This document shows, piece by piece, positions 26,416 through 35,591 of a stretch of DNA of 64,000 nucleotides. The DNA lies in assembly GCA_040220895.1 (NCBI GenBank), contig JAVJVY010000020.1:62001-126000 (forward strand). Direction: 5' to 3'. The notes beneath the pieces were generated by a model, which was not told the origin of the DNA, ran no database searches, and worked only from the letters and a program-made list of their open reading frames with translations. How positions within the stretch are numbered: the stretch's first letter is position 1; each line of letters begins with the position of its first letter. This stretch comes from UBA11591 sp040220895. GTDB taxonomy: Bacteria > Bacteroidota > Bacteroidia > Flavobacteriales_E > Vicingaceae. The position numbers and the translations under genes are program-made.

Positions 26416-27846
26416 TTATGGAGCAGTCGCTTCACTTTGCGCATCATTTTCTGATATCCAACCTCCACCCAAAGCCTTATAAAGCAAAATGTATGACTTA
26501 AGAAATTCCTGTTGGGCCTGCGAATGCAATAAAGCGGCATCAAACGATGAACGCTGGTTTTCCAGTACTTCAAGATAACTTGTGACCCCTTTGTTATAGC
26601 GTTCAAAAGACAAATATTCGGCATTAGACGCTGCTGCAAGTTGATCTCTCCTTGCCATGAGTTCTTCCTGCCTTGTTTCAATATTCTTTAATGCGATCTC
26701 GACTTCACTAAACGCATTGATCACTGCCTTCTCATATTGCCTTAACGCTTGGGCTGTTTTTTCTTTTTCAATTTCTACCCGGCGTTTATTCTTTCCAAAA
26801 TAGAATAGAGGGCTAAAAATACCGGCACTTGCATTCCAACCACTTGTTACATTCGTGAAATTGCTCAATTCCGGAGACACCGCACCAAACAATCCGGTAA
26901 GGGAAAGGGAGGGGAGGCGTTGGGCTTGTGCTACACCAATCTTGGCCGTCTGAGCGTGCAGGCGCGCTTCTGCTTCCAACAAGTCAGGACGCCTATCCAG
27001 TATCTCCGATGGAATTCCGGGAGGGATGATAATATTGACCTCCTGATCCAAGAATTTTCCCTGAAGTTTTATGGAATTGGGATTTTGCCCCAATAAAAGG
27101 TTCAGACGATTTTCTACTACTGTCACTTGGCGATCATATACAGGAACAGAGGCCTTAGAGATAGACAATTGGATCTGGGATTGGTTAACGTCGATCTCGG
27201 GTATGATGCCTTTTTCAAATCGCGCTTTAATAATAACATGCCCACTGTCCCTTGATGCATAGGTTCTTTTTGATATTTCATATCGCATTTTGTAATCCTG
27301 CAATTCAAAATACGCCCTGGCGACTTCACTGATAAGGGATATCTGAATTTCGCGCCTGGCGAATTCCGAAGCCAGAAGTTCTGCCTTAGCCGACTCGGTT
27401 GCCCTTCTGACTTCACCCCAGAATCCTATTTCCCAGCTTAATTGCCCTTGTGCCACCAACGCCTCGCGTTCATTGTCAAATAAAAATAGTCCTCCGCCAT
27501 AATTCCCTTTAAAGGCCCCCGCGCCTATGTCCAGCTTAGGGAAGTAATCTGCATTATTATACCCAACAAAAGCTTTGGCCTGTTCCACTCGTGAGGTAGC
27601 TATTAGCAGGTCTTTATTATTTTCAAGTGCGAACTTAATTAGTGAATCCAAGGCAGGATCCTTATAAATCTCCCACCACCCGATGTTTAGCATGCTGTCC
27701 CTTTCTGCTAAACTGTCAGCCCAATAGGATTCAGGAGTTTTGACATCGGGTCTTTTGTAATCCGGTCCAACAACAGCACAGGAATAAAGCAATACAGCAA
27801 TTAAAATACCGCCTAATATGTGTTGATATGAAGAACTACTGATCAT
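26416..27846 (-). CDS. RND efflux outer-membrane lipoprotein (TolC/OprM-NodT family)
   Basis: 476 residues with a lipoprotein signal (ILIAVLLYSCAV, lipobox LYSC) followed by VGPDYKRPDVKTPESYW, the standard opening of NodT-family factors. Two tandem outer-membrane efflux repeats follow: LATSRVEQAKAFVGYNN type and LDRRPDLLEAEARLHAQTAKIG type. It forms the trimeric exit duct. Its start overlaps the RND pump gene by 11 bases. The third component of a complete tripartite pump. Confidence 0.95.
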   Translation of the reverse strand: MISSSSYQHILGGILIAVLLYSCAVVGPDYKRPDVKTPESYWADSLAERDSMLNIGWWEIYKDPALDSLIKFALENNKDLLIATSRVEQAKAFVGYNNADYFPKLDIGAGAFKGNYGGGLFLFDNEREALVAQGQLSWEIGFWGEVRRATESAKAELLASEFARREIQISLISEVARAYFELQDYKMRYEISKRTYASRDSGHVIIKARFEKGIIPEIDVNQSQIQLSISKASVPVYDRQVTVVENRLNLLLGQNPNSIKLQGKFLDQEVNIIIPPGIPSEILDRRPDLLEAEARLHAQTAKIGVAQAQRLPSLSLTGLFGAVSPELSNFTNVTSGWNASAGIFSPLFYFGKNKRRVEIEKEKTAQALRQYEKAVINAFSEVEIALKNIETRQEELMARRDQLAAASNAEYLSFERYNKGVTSYLEVLENQRSSFDAALLHSQAQQEFLKSYILLYKALGGGWISENDAQSEATAP

Positions 27847-30800
27847 TAATGGCTGCCGAATTTTTCAAGGTTCGCTTTTCTTCGTACTTAAATAATTTAC
27901 CAATTAAAACATATAGCATTGGTGTTAGAAAAACACCCAATAAGGTTGCAAGAGTCATTCCTCCCAATAATGCCATTCCCATCACTTTTCTTGCTTCACT
28001 GCCCGATCCACTGGCTACTATCAAGGGAAATACTCCTAGAATAAAAGAAAAGGCCGTCATTAGAATAGGGCGAAATCGCAACCTGGCTGCTTCAATGGCC
28101 GCATCGAACAGGCTCAAGCCTGCTTCGAATTTCTGATTTGCGAATTCAATGATTAAAATGGCGTTTTTGGCTGCCATGGCAATAAGCATGACCAAAGAAA
28201 TCTGTGCAAATACATTTGCTTCATACGTTTCGCTGAACAATCTGGAAACAAAGAGCGCCAAAAAAGCGCCAAAAATTGCGAAAGGTGTACCCAGTAGAAT
28301 ACTCATTGGCAGAGACCAGCTTTCATACTGTGCTGCGAGGATCAGGAATACAAAAAGCAATGAAAAAACGAATACTATATTCCCACTTCCGGTGGCTTTC
28401 TTTTCTTGATATGACATATTGCCCCAGTCGTAGGACATATCTGATGATAAGGTTTGGGTTGCCACTTCTTCAAGAGCATCGAGCGCCTGTGTCGAGCTGT
28501 ATCCCTTTGCGGGACTGCCCGTTATTTCAGCCGACCGATATAAATTAAAACGATTGGTAAACTCCGGTCCTTGGATGTCTTCAATGGTGGCCAAGGCACT
28601 AAGTGGAACGTTCTTTCCTTCTTTGTTCTTAACAAAGAAAAGACCCATTTTACTGTCGTCTTGCCGATACTCCGGCTCGGCCTGAACATATGCCTTATAT
28701 TGCCTACCAAATCGGTTGAAGTCATTCACATACGTACCACCCAAAAAAGCACCAACTGTGGTGTAAATATCCCCAAGGTTTACACCCGCCTTTAAGGCCA
28801 TTTCTTTATTAATGTTCATGAATTTTTGGGGTACAGCTGCCTGATAAGTGGTGAATATTTGTCCTATTTCAGGCCTCTTTCTGCATTCTTTTAAGAACAC
28901 ATTTGTCTGATCGGCGAGGTATGCCGGACTATTCCCTGTCTTATCTTGCAACATCAACGTAAAACCCGATCCACTGCCAAGGCCAGGAATTGCCGGCGGT
29001 CCAAAAGCAAAAGCAATGGCGCCTTTGATTCCCTGTAATTTGAAATTTATCTCCCTTACAAGTTCCAGTGCCGATTTTTCCCTTTCGGCCCAATCCACAA
29101 GTGAAACAAAAATGAAGTCATTATTTGTTGAGAATCCACCAGAGAGCATGCTGAAGCCAGTAGCATTTGTGGTATATTCTACTTCTGGAAACTGACTAAG
29201 GATTTCCTCTATATTACGCGCTATTTCATCGGATCGCTGTAAAGAAGAAGCAGGTGGCAATTGTGCATTCACAAAGATATAACCTTGATCTTCCTCAGGT
29301 ATAAATCCACTGGGTACACCTTTTGACACCAAAAAAATGGAACCAGTGAGAATGATGATGAAAATTACACCGCGTTTCATTTTTCTCGTAAAAATATTAG
29401 TGTAGGTCATGTAGCCGTCAGTGGCATGGTCAAATCCCTTGTTAAATCCACCGAAAAATTTACCAAGCCAACCTTTATAAGGTTTTGACTCACGCATTAG
29501 GATTCCGCACAAAGCTGGACTAAGTGAAAGGGCGTTAAACGAAGAAAATACAACCGAAACAGCAATAGTGATGGCAAATTGCTGGTAGAGTCGGCCGGTA
29601 ATTCCACCCATGGCCGCCACTGGAACAAATACTGCAATCAAAACAAGAGTTGTAGCTATGATTGGAGCTGTAACTTCTCTCATAGCTTCATTTGTGGCAT
29701 CTTTTGGATTCATGCCCTTTGCAATATTGACCTGCACAGCTTCCACTACAACAATGGCATCGTCAACCACAATTCCAATGGCAAGAACCAATCCAAGCAA
29801 AGACAGAACATTGATAGAAAAGCCAAGTACCGGAAATAATATAAAAGCTCCGATAAGTGAGACCGGAATGGCAATGGTAGGTATAAGGCTGGCTCTCCAA
29901 TCCTGGATAAAAATGAAAACGACAAGAATAACAAGCGTGAGTGCAATAATCAGTGTTTCAATGATCTCGTTGATTCCCGCTGTGATGGCTGTTGTTGTGT
30001 CTAGAGAAACAGTGTAATCAATGCCTTCGGGAAATTTACCCCTTAGTCCGGCCATGGTTTCTTTGACTTCTGCAGCAATTTCAACGGCATTTGAGCCCGG
30101 GGTTTGGTATAAAGCTATCGCCGCACATGTGCGACCATTTAATCGAATAAAGGCATTGTATGTTTCTATGCCCAATTCCACCCGGGCTATGTCTTTTAAC
30201 TTGACTTGAGATCCGTCTGCATGTGTGCGGACTAAAATATCACCAAATTCAGCTTCAGACTGAAGCCTTTCAGGCAATTGTACGCTAAAAGTGAATTCTG
30301 TTCCGGGAGGTGCAGGTTCGGCCCCAAACCTACCACCGGGAACTATGACACTTTGACTTTTTATTGCATCAGCTATCTCGGGTATTGATATTCCCATGAC
30401 TGCCAGTCTGTCCGGCTTAACCCAGATTCTCATGCTATAATCACTGGCACCAAGGACGTCAACTTGTCCGATCCCCTGAATTCTTGCCAATACATCCTTG
30501 ATGTTAATCAATGAGAAATTCCCTAAAAATTTCTGATCATACACATCACCTTTGGAAGTTAAGGACACGATCATCATAGGGAAAGAAAGTGCCTTTTGAG
30601 TTTTTACTCCATACTGTTTGACATCAGGGGGAAGTTTGGACGTGCCTTGAGACACTCGATTTTGAGTAAATACCGTATTCATGTCTGGATCGGTGCCAAT
30701 ATCGAAGGATACGTCGATTTTAAGTGTCCCGTCATTAGAGTTGACGGATTTCATATAAATCATGTTCTCCACACCATTGATCTCCTGTTCAAGTGGTGTA

Positions 30801-31000
30801 GCAACTGACTTTTCTATATTTAGTGAATTAGCACCCACATAGCTCGTGCTGACTCTGACCATGGGAGGAGTAATGTCTGGGTATTGCTCTATCGGAAGGC
30901 CGATAAGAAAAATGGTACCCACGATGACGGTGACAATGGCTATAACCATTGCTACTATGGGTCTGCCAACAAAGAAATTTCCCTTATTCTCAGAACCCAT
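27836..31000 (-). CDS. RND multidrug efflux pump, HAE1/AcrB family
   Basis: 1054 residues, full length. It starts MGSENKGNFFVGRPIVAMVIA, has FLIGLPIEQYPDITPPMVRV in pieces, proton-relay helix 4 with GIVVDDAIVVVEAV, ATPLEQEINGVENMIYMKS, and a second half with helices FVFSLLFVFLILAAQYESWSLP in pieces and MLIAMAAKNAILIIEFA. The 'P-D-I-x-P-P' and HAE1 patterns indicate a drug/amphiphile exporter of the inner membrane, not a metal exporter. Overlaps both partners, so all three components are one transcript. Confidence 0.97.
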   Translation of the reverse strand: MGSENKGNFFVGRPIVAMVIAIVTVIVGTIFLIGLPIEQYPDITPPMVRVSTSYVGANSLNIEKSVATPLEQEINGVENMIYMKSVNSNDGTLKIDVSFDIGTDPDMNTVFTQNRVSQGTSKLPPDVKQYGVKTQKALSFPMMIVSLTSKGDVYDQKFLGNFSLINIKDVLARIQGIGQVDVLGASDYSMRIWVKPDRLAVMGISIPEIADAIKSQSVIVPGGRFGAEPAPPGTEFTFSVQLPERLQSEAEFGDILVRTHADGSQVKLKDIARVELGIETYNAFIRLNGRTCAAIALYQTPGSNAVEIAAEVKETMAGLRGKFPEGIDYTVSLDTTTAITAGINEIIETLIIALTLVILVVFIFIQDWRASLIPTIAIPVSLIGAFILFPVLGFSINVLSLLGLVLAIGIVVDDAIVVVEAVQVNIAKGMNPKDATNEAMREVTAPIIATTLVLIAVFVPVAAMGGITGRLYQQFAITIAVSVVFSSFNALSLSPALCGILMRESKPYKGWLGKFFGGFNKGFDHATDGYMTYTNIFTRKMKRGVIFIIILTGSIFLVSKGVPSGFIPEEDQGYIFVNAQLPPASSLQRSDEIARNIEEILSQFPEVEYTTNATGFSMLSGGFSTNNDFIFVSLVDWAEREKSALELVREINFKLQGIKGAIAFAFGPPAIPGLGSGSGFTLMLQDKTGNSPAYLADQTNVFLKECRKRPEIGQIFTTYQAAVPQKFMNINKEMALKAGVNLGDIYTTVGAFLGGTYVNDFNRFGRQYKAYVQAEPEYRQDDSKMGLFFVKNKEGKNVPLSALATIEDIQGPEFTNRFNLYRSAEITGSPAKGYSSTQALDALEEVATQTLSSDMSYDWGNMSYQEKKATGSGNIVFVFSLLFVFLILAAQYESWSLPMSILLGTPFAIFGAFLALFVSRLFSETYEANVFAQISLVMLIAMAAKNAILIIEFANQKFEAGLSLFDAAIEAARLRFRPILMTAFSFILGVFPLIVASGSGSEARKVMGMALLGGMTLATLLGVFLTPMLYVLIGKLFKYEEKRTLKNSAAINDQ

Positions 31001-32166
31001 TAGAAGGGATTGGTTGATTTACTTTCAAAAGTGGTGAGTTCGGCAGTAACCGGAATTCCGCCTTTAATCTTTTGTATTCCATCAAGAACAATGCGTTCGT
31101 TGTGTTCAAGACCTGAGGTGACAAGTAATAAGTCGCCATAAGTGCCACCTAGTTGAATTTCACGTAATTCGACCTTAGAGCTATCGTTTACCACAAAAAC
31201 ATTGACATTGCCTTGGTTTTCGATGATTGCCCGCAGTGGTATTAGTTTCGCCTGGTTCATAATAGTTGTTTGAATTCTCACTTTGGCGTACTGACCAGGG
31301 CGTATTAATCCATCTTTGTTTGGAAATGAGGCCTGAACCAATATTGATCCGGTCGTTGGATCGACCTCACGATCAATGAAATCAACCTTGCCTTTTGCTT
31401 CAAAGAGCGTGCCATCAGCAAGAATGAGTTCCACATTCGGTGCCTTATCCTCTTGATTTCCAATTATCTTGCCACTTCTGGCAATTAAATCCCTTGCCAC
31501 TTTTAAATAATCAGATTCTGTAATAAAAAACTGAACCAATATGGTATCAATACGAGAGACGGTAGAAAGAATTACTGGGTTAGGGTATTTACCTACGTAT
31601 TCTCCTCTTTTGGCAATACTCTTGCCAATTATACCATTTAAGGGTGATTTTATCTCTGTATAACCCAATTCAATAATCGCCAAATCAAGTTTGGCCAATG
31701 CAGCATCAAGGTTGGCTTGTGCCGCTCCTTCATCGGCCGTGGCCGCATCTAGATCGCTCTTACTGATGGCATTGATTTCCGCTAAAGGCCTGATTCTATT
31801 TAATTCGTTCTGGGCATTTACCAATCTTGTTCTAGCTTCGGCTACTTCGCCTTTTCTATTAGCAACTTGAGCAAGGTATGATTGAGCATCGATTTCATAT
31901 AAAAGTTGACCTTTTATAACTGGATTCCCTTCAATAAAAAAGCGACCTTCCAAAAAACCGTCGACCCGGGCCCGAATAGGAATATCATAAAGTCCAGATA
32001 CCTGGCCTACAAATTCCTGAAATATCGGGACGTCTTTGTTGATCACTTCAACTACTGTCACAGAAGGGGCTTGTTCAGCCTGTCGTTCTGCGTCACCAGC
32101 ACATTGCCAGAGTAAAAAAGTGAAAAAGAGGATATAACCTAGTTTAATACCAGAGGTAGGATTCAT
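31000..32166 (-). CDS. RND periplasmic adaptor (membrane fusion) lipoprotein
   Basis: 388 residues with a lipoprotein signal (LFFTFLLWQCAGD). Order of parts: lipoyl-like half (GRFFIEGNPVIKGQLLYEID), a hairpin of coiled helices (RLVNAQNELNRIRPLAEINAISKSDLD in pieces), the second lipoyl half (IKSPLNGIIGKSIAKRGEYVG), and a beta barrel plus membrane-proximal domain (RPGQYAKVRIQ, EHNERIVLDGIQKIKGG). First gene of the pump operon; its stop shares a base with the pump start. The 67-base gap to the sulfur operon separates the two units. No TetR-like regulator is adjacent. Confidence 0.95.
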   Translation of the reverse strand: MNPTSGIKLGYILFFTFLLWQCAGDAERQAEQAPSVTVVEVINKDVPIFQEFVGQVSGLYDIPIRARVDGFLEGRFFIEGNPVIKGQLLYEIDAQSYLAQVANRKGEVAEARTRLVNAQNELNRIRPLAEINAISKSDLDAATADEGAAQANLDAALAKLDLAIIELGYTEIKSPLNGIIGKSIAKRGEYVGKYPNPVILSTVSRIDTILVQFFITESDYLKVARDLIARSGKIIGNQEDKAPNVELILADGTLFEAKGKVDFIDREVDPTTGSILVQASFPNKDGLIRPGQYAKVRIQTTIMNQAKLIPLRAIIENQGNVNVFVVNDSSKVELREIQLGGTYGDLLLVTSGLEHNERIVLDGIQKIKGGIPVTAELTTFESKSTNPF

Positions 32167-32233
32167 TACTTTTTTTTAGGGAGTGTAAATGTGAAGAATA
32201 ATTACCTCTTCAACAAGGAATGGCAATTTTTAG

Positions 32234-32647
32234 TCAATGTGGAATCTTGTCCCTGATGGCTCCATAAACGTAGGTACCAAAAATGGCGCTGACAATAACG
32301 ACCAGAAATATTGGAAATCCCGCTCCGACCAGTGTAAACATTGGACCTGGACAAGCTCCAGTCAACGCCCAGCCTAAGCCAAATACAGTGCCACCTATAA
32401 TGTATCTGGGCCAGGTCTTGGCTTTGTCTTGAAATGAGATAATGTCTCCTTCAATATTTCTGACCCTTTTCTTTTTAATCAGCAAGGTCAAAATGGCTCC
32501 AAGAACTACGGCAGATCCAATGATGCCATACATGTGAAAACTCTCAAAACGGAACATTTCATAGATTCTGTACCACGATACCACCTCTGATTTGACAAAC
32601 ATGATGCCAAAAATGATTCCGAGGATTATAAATTTCAGATACTTCAT
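32234..32647 (-). CDS. YeeE/YedE half-transporter (sulfur compound uptake), copy A
   Basis: 137 residues with four predicted membrane helices and the signature Cys motif GACPGPMFT preceded by FGLGWALT, as in TsuA/YeeE thiosulfate-uptake proteins and PmpA/PmpB permeases. It is about half the length of full YeeE proteins and probably pairs with the 188-residue partner encoded one base upstream. Last gene of the sulfide operon. A role in taking up thiosulfate or reduced sulfur is inferred from the conserved Cys and the neighbouring SQR. Confidence 0.9.
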   Translation of the reverse strand: MKYLKFIILGIIFGIMFVKSEVVSWYRIYEMFRFESFHMYGIIGSAVVLGAILTLLIKKKRVRNIEGDIISFQDKAKTWPRYIIGGTVFGLGWALTGACPGPMFTLVGAGFPIFLVVIVSAIFGTYVYGAIRDKIPH

Positions 32648-32648
32648 G

Positions 32649-33215
32649 TCACATGGTTAAAAGATGAGGCAAAACAAGCCAGGTAATGAATAATCCGCCA
32701 ATAAAGAAACCTATCACAGCAACCAAAGAGGGTAGTTGAAGATTTGAAAGACCACTGATGGCGTGGCCGCTGGTGCAACCTCCGCTATACCTTGATCCAA
32801 AACCTATTAAAAATCCGCCCAGGACCATCATTATAAACCCTTTGGCCGTGATCAAACTTGCCCAATTGAAAATTTCTACCGGGGCGATGCCGTTTTTCCA
32901 ACTTACCAACCCATAGGAGGTCAAGTTTTCTTTAGTCACTTCACTGAGCTGCATCTCCATGGGTTCACTTAAAAACATAGTGGCGATAAAACCACCAATG
33001 ACCGCGCCAAGCACGAACATAAGATTCCACATTTGACCCTTCCAGTCAAAATCGAAGAAGTCGATCCTTTTTCCTGCGCCCATTGCACTGCACATGGAAC
33101 GCAAAGTGGCAGATATACCAAAACTCTTGCCAAAGAACAACAGGCTGCCGTATACTGCGGCAATTATGGGCCCGGCGATGTACCAGGGCCATGGTTGTTT
33201 GATAAACTCAATCAT
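32649..33215 (-). CDS. YeeE/YedE half-transporter, copy B
   Basis: 188 residues with about five helices and the second signature motif, FGSRYSGGCTSGHAISG, with the conserved Cys and His. Together with the smaller neighbour it supplies the two Cys motifs that a fused YeeE protein carries on one chain. Its start overlaps the end of the USP gene by eight bases, and its stop is one base from the next start, indicating tight cotranslation. Confidence 0.9.
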   Translation of the reverse strand: MIEFIKQPWPWYIAGPIIAAVYGSLLFFGKSFGISATLRSMCSAMGAGKRIDFFDFDWKGQMWNLMFVLGAVIGGFIATMFLSEPMEMQLSEVTKENLTSYGLVSWKNGIAPVEIFNWASLITAKGFIMMVLGGFLIGFGSRYSGGCTSGHAISGLSNLQLPSLVAVIGFFIGGLFITWLVLPHLLTM

Positions 33216-34044
33216 TGTAAATAAGTGTTGAAATATGGAGCTCTGTGAAATAGTGCTTGCTCAATTTAGAACTGAACAGGGGCGAAGAGCTGCTCCGTTT
33301 AATGTTTTTCACGGCTAACAGGTCGCATGAATGGTTGGATATGTAATCAAGTATTCCGGGTTCATGGTGCTTTTCATTGGAAGGGTGAATTGTTTTTGAA
33401 TAATTCTTTATGGTATTGATTCTGGCAAAATAGTCCATGTTTTCAAGGACTTTGTCTTCTGCTATTTCATGCTTTGGATAATTAATTCGTAGCATATCGA
33501 CTTTGGCATTGCAGTAATGCTGCAAATCTTGTAAAGCGTCGTAAAAGGACAATTTGCCGTCAAACTCATTTGCAAAAACGATGTTGTCAAGCCCCTGAGC
33601 GGTAATATTCGACTTTAATGATAGTATAGGTGTGGTTGTTTTTCGCACAAGAAATGAAGTCAACTCTCCAAAGAAGCGATGAGGCTCATTGTCTACAAAT
33701 TTATTCCCCATGATTACCAGGCCAACCTTATACTTTTGTATGGTTTTGAGTATGGTTTCTGCTATTCCACCGTACAAAACCACCTGCACGGCATCCTTAT
33801 TAATACGTTCGGCCCAGACCTTGAGCCGCACTGTCTCTTCTTCTTTCTGTTTCTTGTATATATTGACGTCGTGGGCCTGGTCTTGGACAATTTCACCATC
33901 CCTGTTAAAATAAGCACCTCCATGTGTTTTGATGACCCTAAGCAGATACACTCGGGCATTGTTCTGCCTGGATAGTTCTGTTGCCAATCTAAAAGCCCAT
34001 TCAGAACTTTCATCGCAATTCGTTGGAACCAGTATTCTTTTCAC
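33208..34044 (-). CDS. Universal stress protein, tandem domains
   Basis: 278 residues. The first domain opens MKRILVPTNCDESSEWAFRLA and contains VVLYGGIAETILKTIQKYKVGLVIMGNK (read in pieces); the usual GxxGx9GS nucleotide loop is replaced by NKFVDNEPHRFFGEL, so ATP binding is doubtful. The second half is more diverged (DNIVFANEFDGKLSFYDALQDL). Four bases separate it from SQR and it overlaps the YeeE gene, so it is a dedicated member of the sulfide operon, perhaps regulatory. Confidence 0.88.
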   Translation of the reverse strand: MKRILVPTNCDESSEWAFRLATELSRQNNARVYLLRVIKTHGGAYFNRDGEIVQDQAHDVNIYKKQKEEETVRLKVWAERINKDAVQVVLYGGIAETILKTIQKYKVGLVIMGNKFVDNEPHRFFGELTSFLVRKTTTPILSLKSNITAQGLDNIVFANEFDGKLSFYDALQDLQHYCNAKVDMLRINYPKHEIAEDKVLENMDYFARINTIKNYSKTIHPSNEKHHEPGILDYISNHSCDLLAVKNIKRSSSSPLFSSKLSKHYFTELHISTLIYND

Positions 34045-34048
34045 TTGC

Positions 34049-35389
34049 TTACATTTTACCTTTTAACATCATATTCCAATACAGAAAAGGAAGTCCGTGT
34101 CTTTTCAACAACCACATCGGGTAACTCGCTTTTCCAAGATTAAAAACAGATTTTAACATTGGATCTGACATCCGAACGCCGTCATAACCAAATTCAGCCA
34201 AGAGCATTTTATTTCGGGACACAACCAGCGGACAGGAAGAATACCCATTGTATTCCGTACAATCGGCCGCTTTGCCTTCCATGAGTTGCAGAATATTGTT
34301 GACCACCACCGGAGCTTGTTTTCTTATTGCTGCACCCGTCCTGGCCGTTGGAGCGTCGGTGACATCGCCTACACCAAATACATTTGGATAAAACCGCGAT
34401 TGGAGAGAATGCATATCTACCGCCATCCAGCCTTTATTAGGCCCTTCCGCATTCGCAAGTTTGGTAGTTTGAAACCAAGTGGGAGCAGACTGTGGTGGAG
34501 CCAAGTGCAACATATCGAATGCAATGGTATAACGAGTCCCTTTTTTCTCCATTTGGAAAGTAGAATTTACCTCCTGAACTTCGCGTCGTACATCTCCATC
34601 ATTTATAAAACCTGTACAACCTGCCGCATTGCGTTCATCATTTACAATGTAATTTTTTCCTTTCGGTAATTCAAGACGTTCGTAATAGGCTTCTTTTTTC
34701 TCACCATCTATTTCCACGAGTTTGTACCCGTAACGTTGTTTTACATTGTATTTTACAAGGTAGCGTTCCAATTCATCCTTAAAGGGCTGAACACCGAAAA
34801 TTACGGTTCCAGGGGTTGCAAAAATTACGTTCGTAAAATCCCTTAGTCCTTTCTCTTCAAACATTTCAGCAGCCAGATACATGATTTTCTGAGGTGCCCC
34901 TGGGCATTTAATAGGAGTTGAAGGTTGAGTGAACAGTGCGTTGCCCCCTTTAAAATTTTTCAATACTTCATTTGTGTACTCGGGGTCTACGTAATTGGAG
35001 CATACGCCATTTTTTCCCAAGGTTTCTTTCAGGCCTTTGATTCCATCAAGGTTCATTTGTATTCCCGGGGCCACAACCAGGAAATCATAGGTAATTTCCT
35101 GATTATCATCCAATTTCACTAAATTCTTTTCCGGATCAATGTCTTTCACACTGCCTTGAATCCAATGACTTCCTTTTGGGATGAGCTTTTCTTCTTTTTT
35201 AATGGTTTGGTCCATCTTCATCAAGCCCGCGCCAACCAAGGTCCAGGCAGGTTGATAAGCGTGAGTCTTGGAAGGCTCAATGATGGCGATGTCCAATTTT
35301 TTCTTGCTTTTTCCTTGCAGCTGTGCGGCTATCATAATGCCGCCTGTTCCTCCGCCAATAATTAGTACTTGATGGTGTGAGTTCTTCAT
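34049..35389 (-). CDS. Sulfide:quinone oxidoreductase family flavoprotein
   Basis: 446 residues of the NAD(P)/FAD-dependent oxidoreductase fold. N-terminal FAD motif VLIIGGGTGGIMIAAQL, then YDFLVVAPGIQMN, and the redox Cys context TPIKCPGAPQK near residue 163, with additional Cys at GVCSNY and CTEYNGYSSCP. C-terminal ATAR-type motif VGDVTDAPTARTGAAIRKQ. It oxidises sulfide to sulfur or polysulfide, passing electrons to quinone at the inner membrane. First gene of the operon with a USP and YeeE/YedE transporters. A perfect Crp/Fnr-type dyad lies 54 bases upstream. Confidence 0.93.
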   Translation of the reverse strand: MKNSHHQVLIIGGGTGGIMIAAQLQGKSKKKLDIAIIEPSKTHAYQPAWTLVGAGLMKMDQTIKKEEKLIPKGSHWIQGSVKDIDPEKNLVKLDDNQEITYDFLVVAPGIQMNLDGIKGLKETLGKNGVCSNYVDPEYTNEVLKNFKGGNALFTQPSTPIKCPGAPQKIMYLAAEMFEEKGLRDFTNVIFATPGTVIFGVQPFKDELERYLVKYNVKQRYGYKLVEIDGEKKEAYYERLELPKGKNYIVNDERNAAGCTGFINDGDVRREVQEVNSTFQMEKKGTRYTIAFDMLHLAPPQSAPTWFQTTKLANAEGPNKGWMAVDMHSLQSRFYPNVFGVGDVTDAPTARTGAAIRKQAPVVVNNILQLMEGKAADCTEYNGYSSCPLVVSRNKMLLAEFGYDGVRMSDPMLKSVFNLGKASYPMWLLKRHGLPFLYWNMMLKGKM

Positions 35390-35443
35390 GTGACTTGATT
35401 ATCAGTAATTCGATATGAAATTAACACATGAAGCGTTGTCAAT

Positions 35444-35459
35444 TGTGACCTACATCACA
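35444..35459. promoter_or_regulatory. Crp/Fnr-family operator upstream of the sulfide operon
   Basis: TGTGA (35444-35448), six bases, TCACA (35455-35459): a perfect TGTGA-N6-TCACA dyad, the classical Crp/Fnr recognition pattern. It lies 54 bases before the SQR ATG. No Crp/Fnr gene is in the window. Confidence 0.7.
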
Positions 35460-35472
35460 TCATAAGATAAAG

Positions 35473-35486
35473 ATGACCAAAGTCAT
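35473..35486. promoter_or_regulatory. Second dyad upstream of SQR, overlapping a possible -7 box
   Basis: ATGAC-CAAA-GTCAT is a perfect 5-bp inverted repeat. Its minus strand contains TGACTTTG, one mismatch from TAnnTTTG, so it could be an operator on a promoter reading toward SQR. If this is the promoter, the Crp-type dyad would lie downstream of the start point. Confidence 0.4.
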
Positions 35487-35591
35487 GTTTAGCAAATTTC
35501 AGGGGTCAGGTCACCACATTTAATTTATACCTTTATCATAGAGACTTCTGGTGAATTTAAGTTGCTTATTAATAGTTAATTCGAAAAATCG

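Noticed and set aside
29610..30017. 135-residue plus-strand open frame inside the RND pump gene
   Set aside because: Lies entirely antisense to a well-supported pump gene; composition is a shadow of hydrophobic codons.
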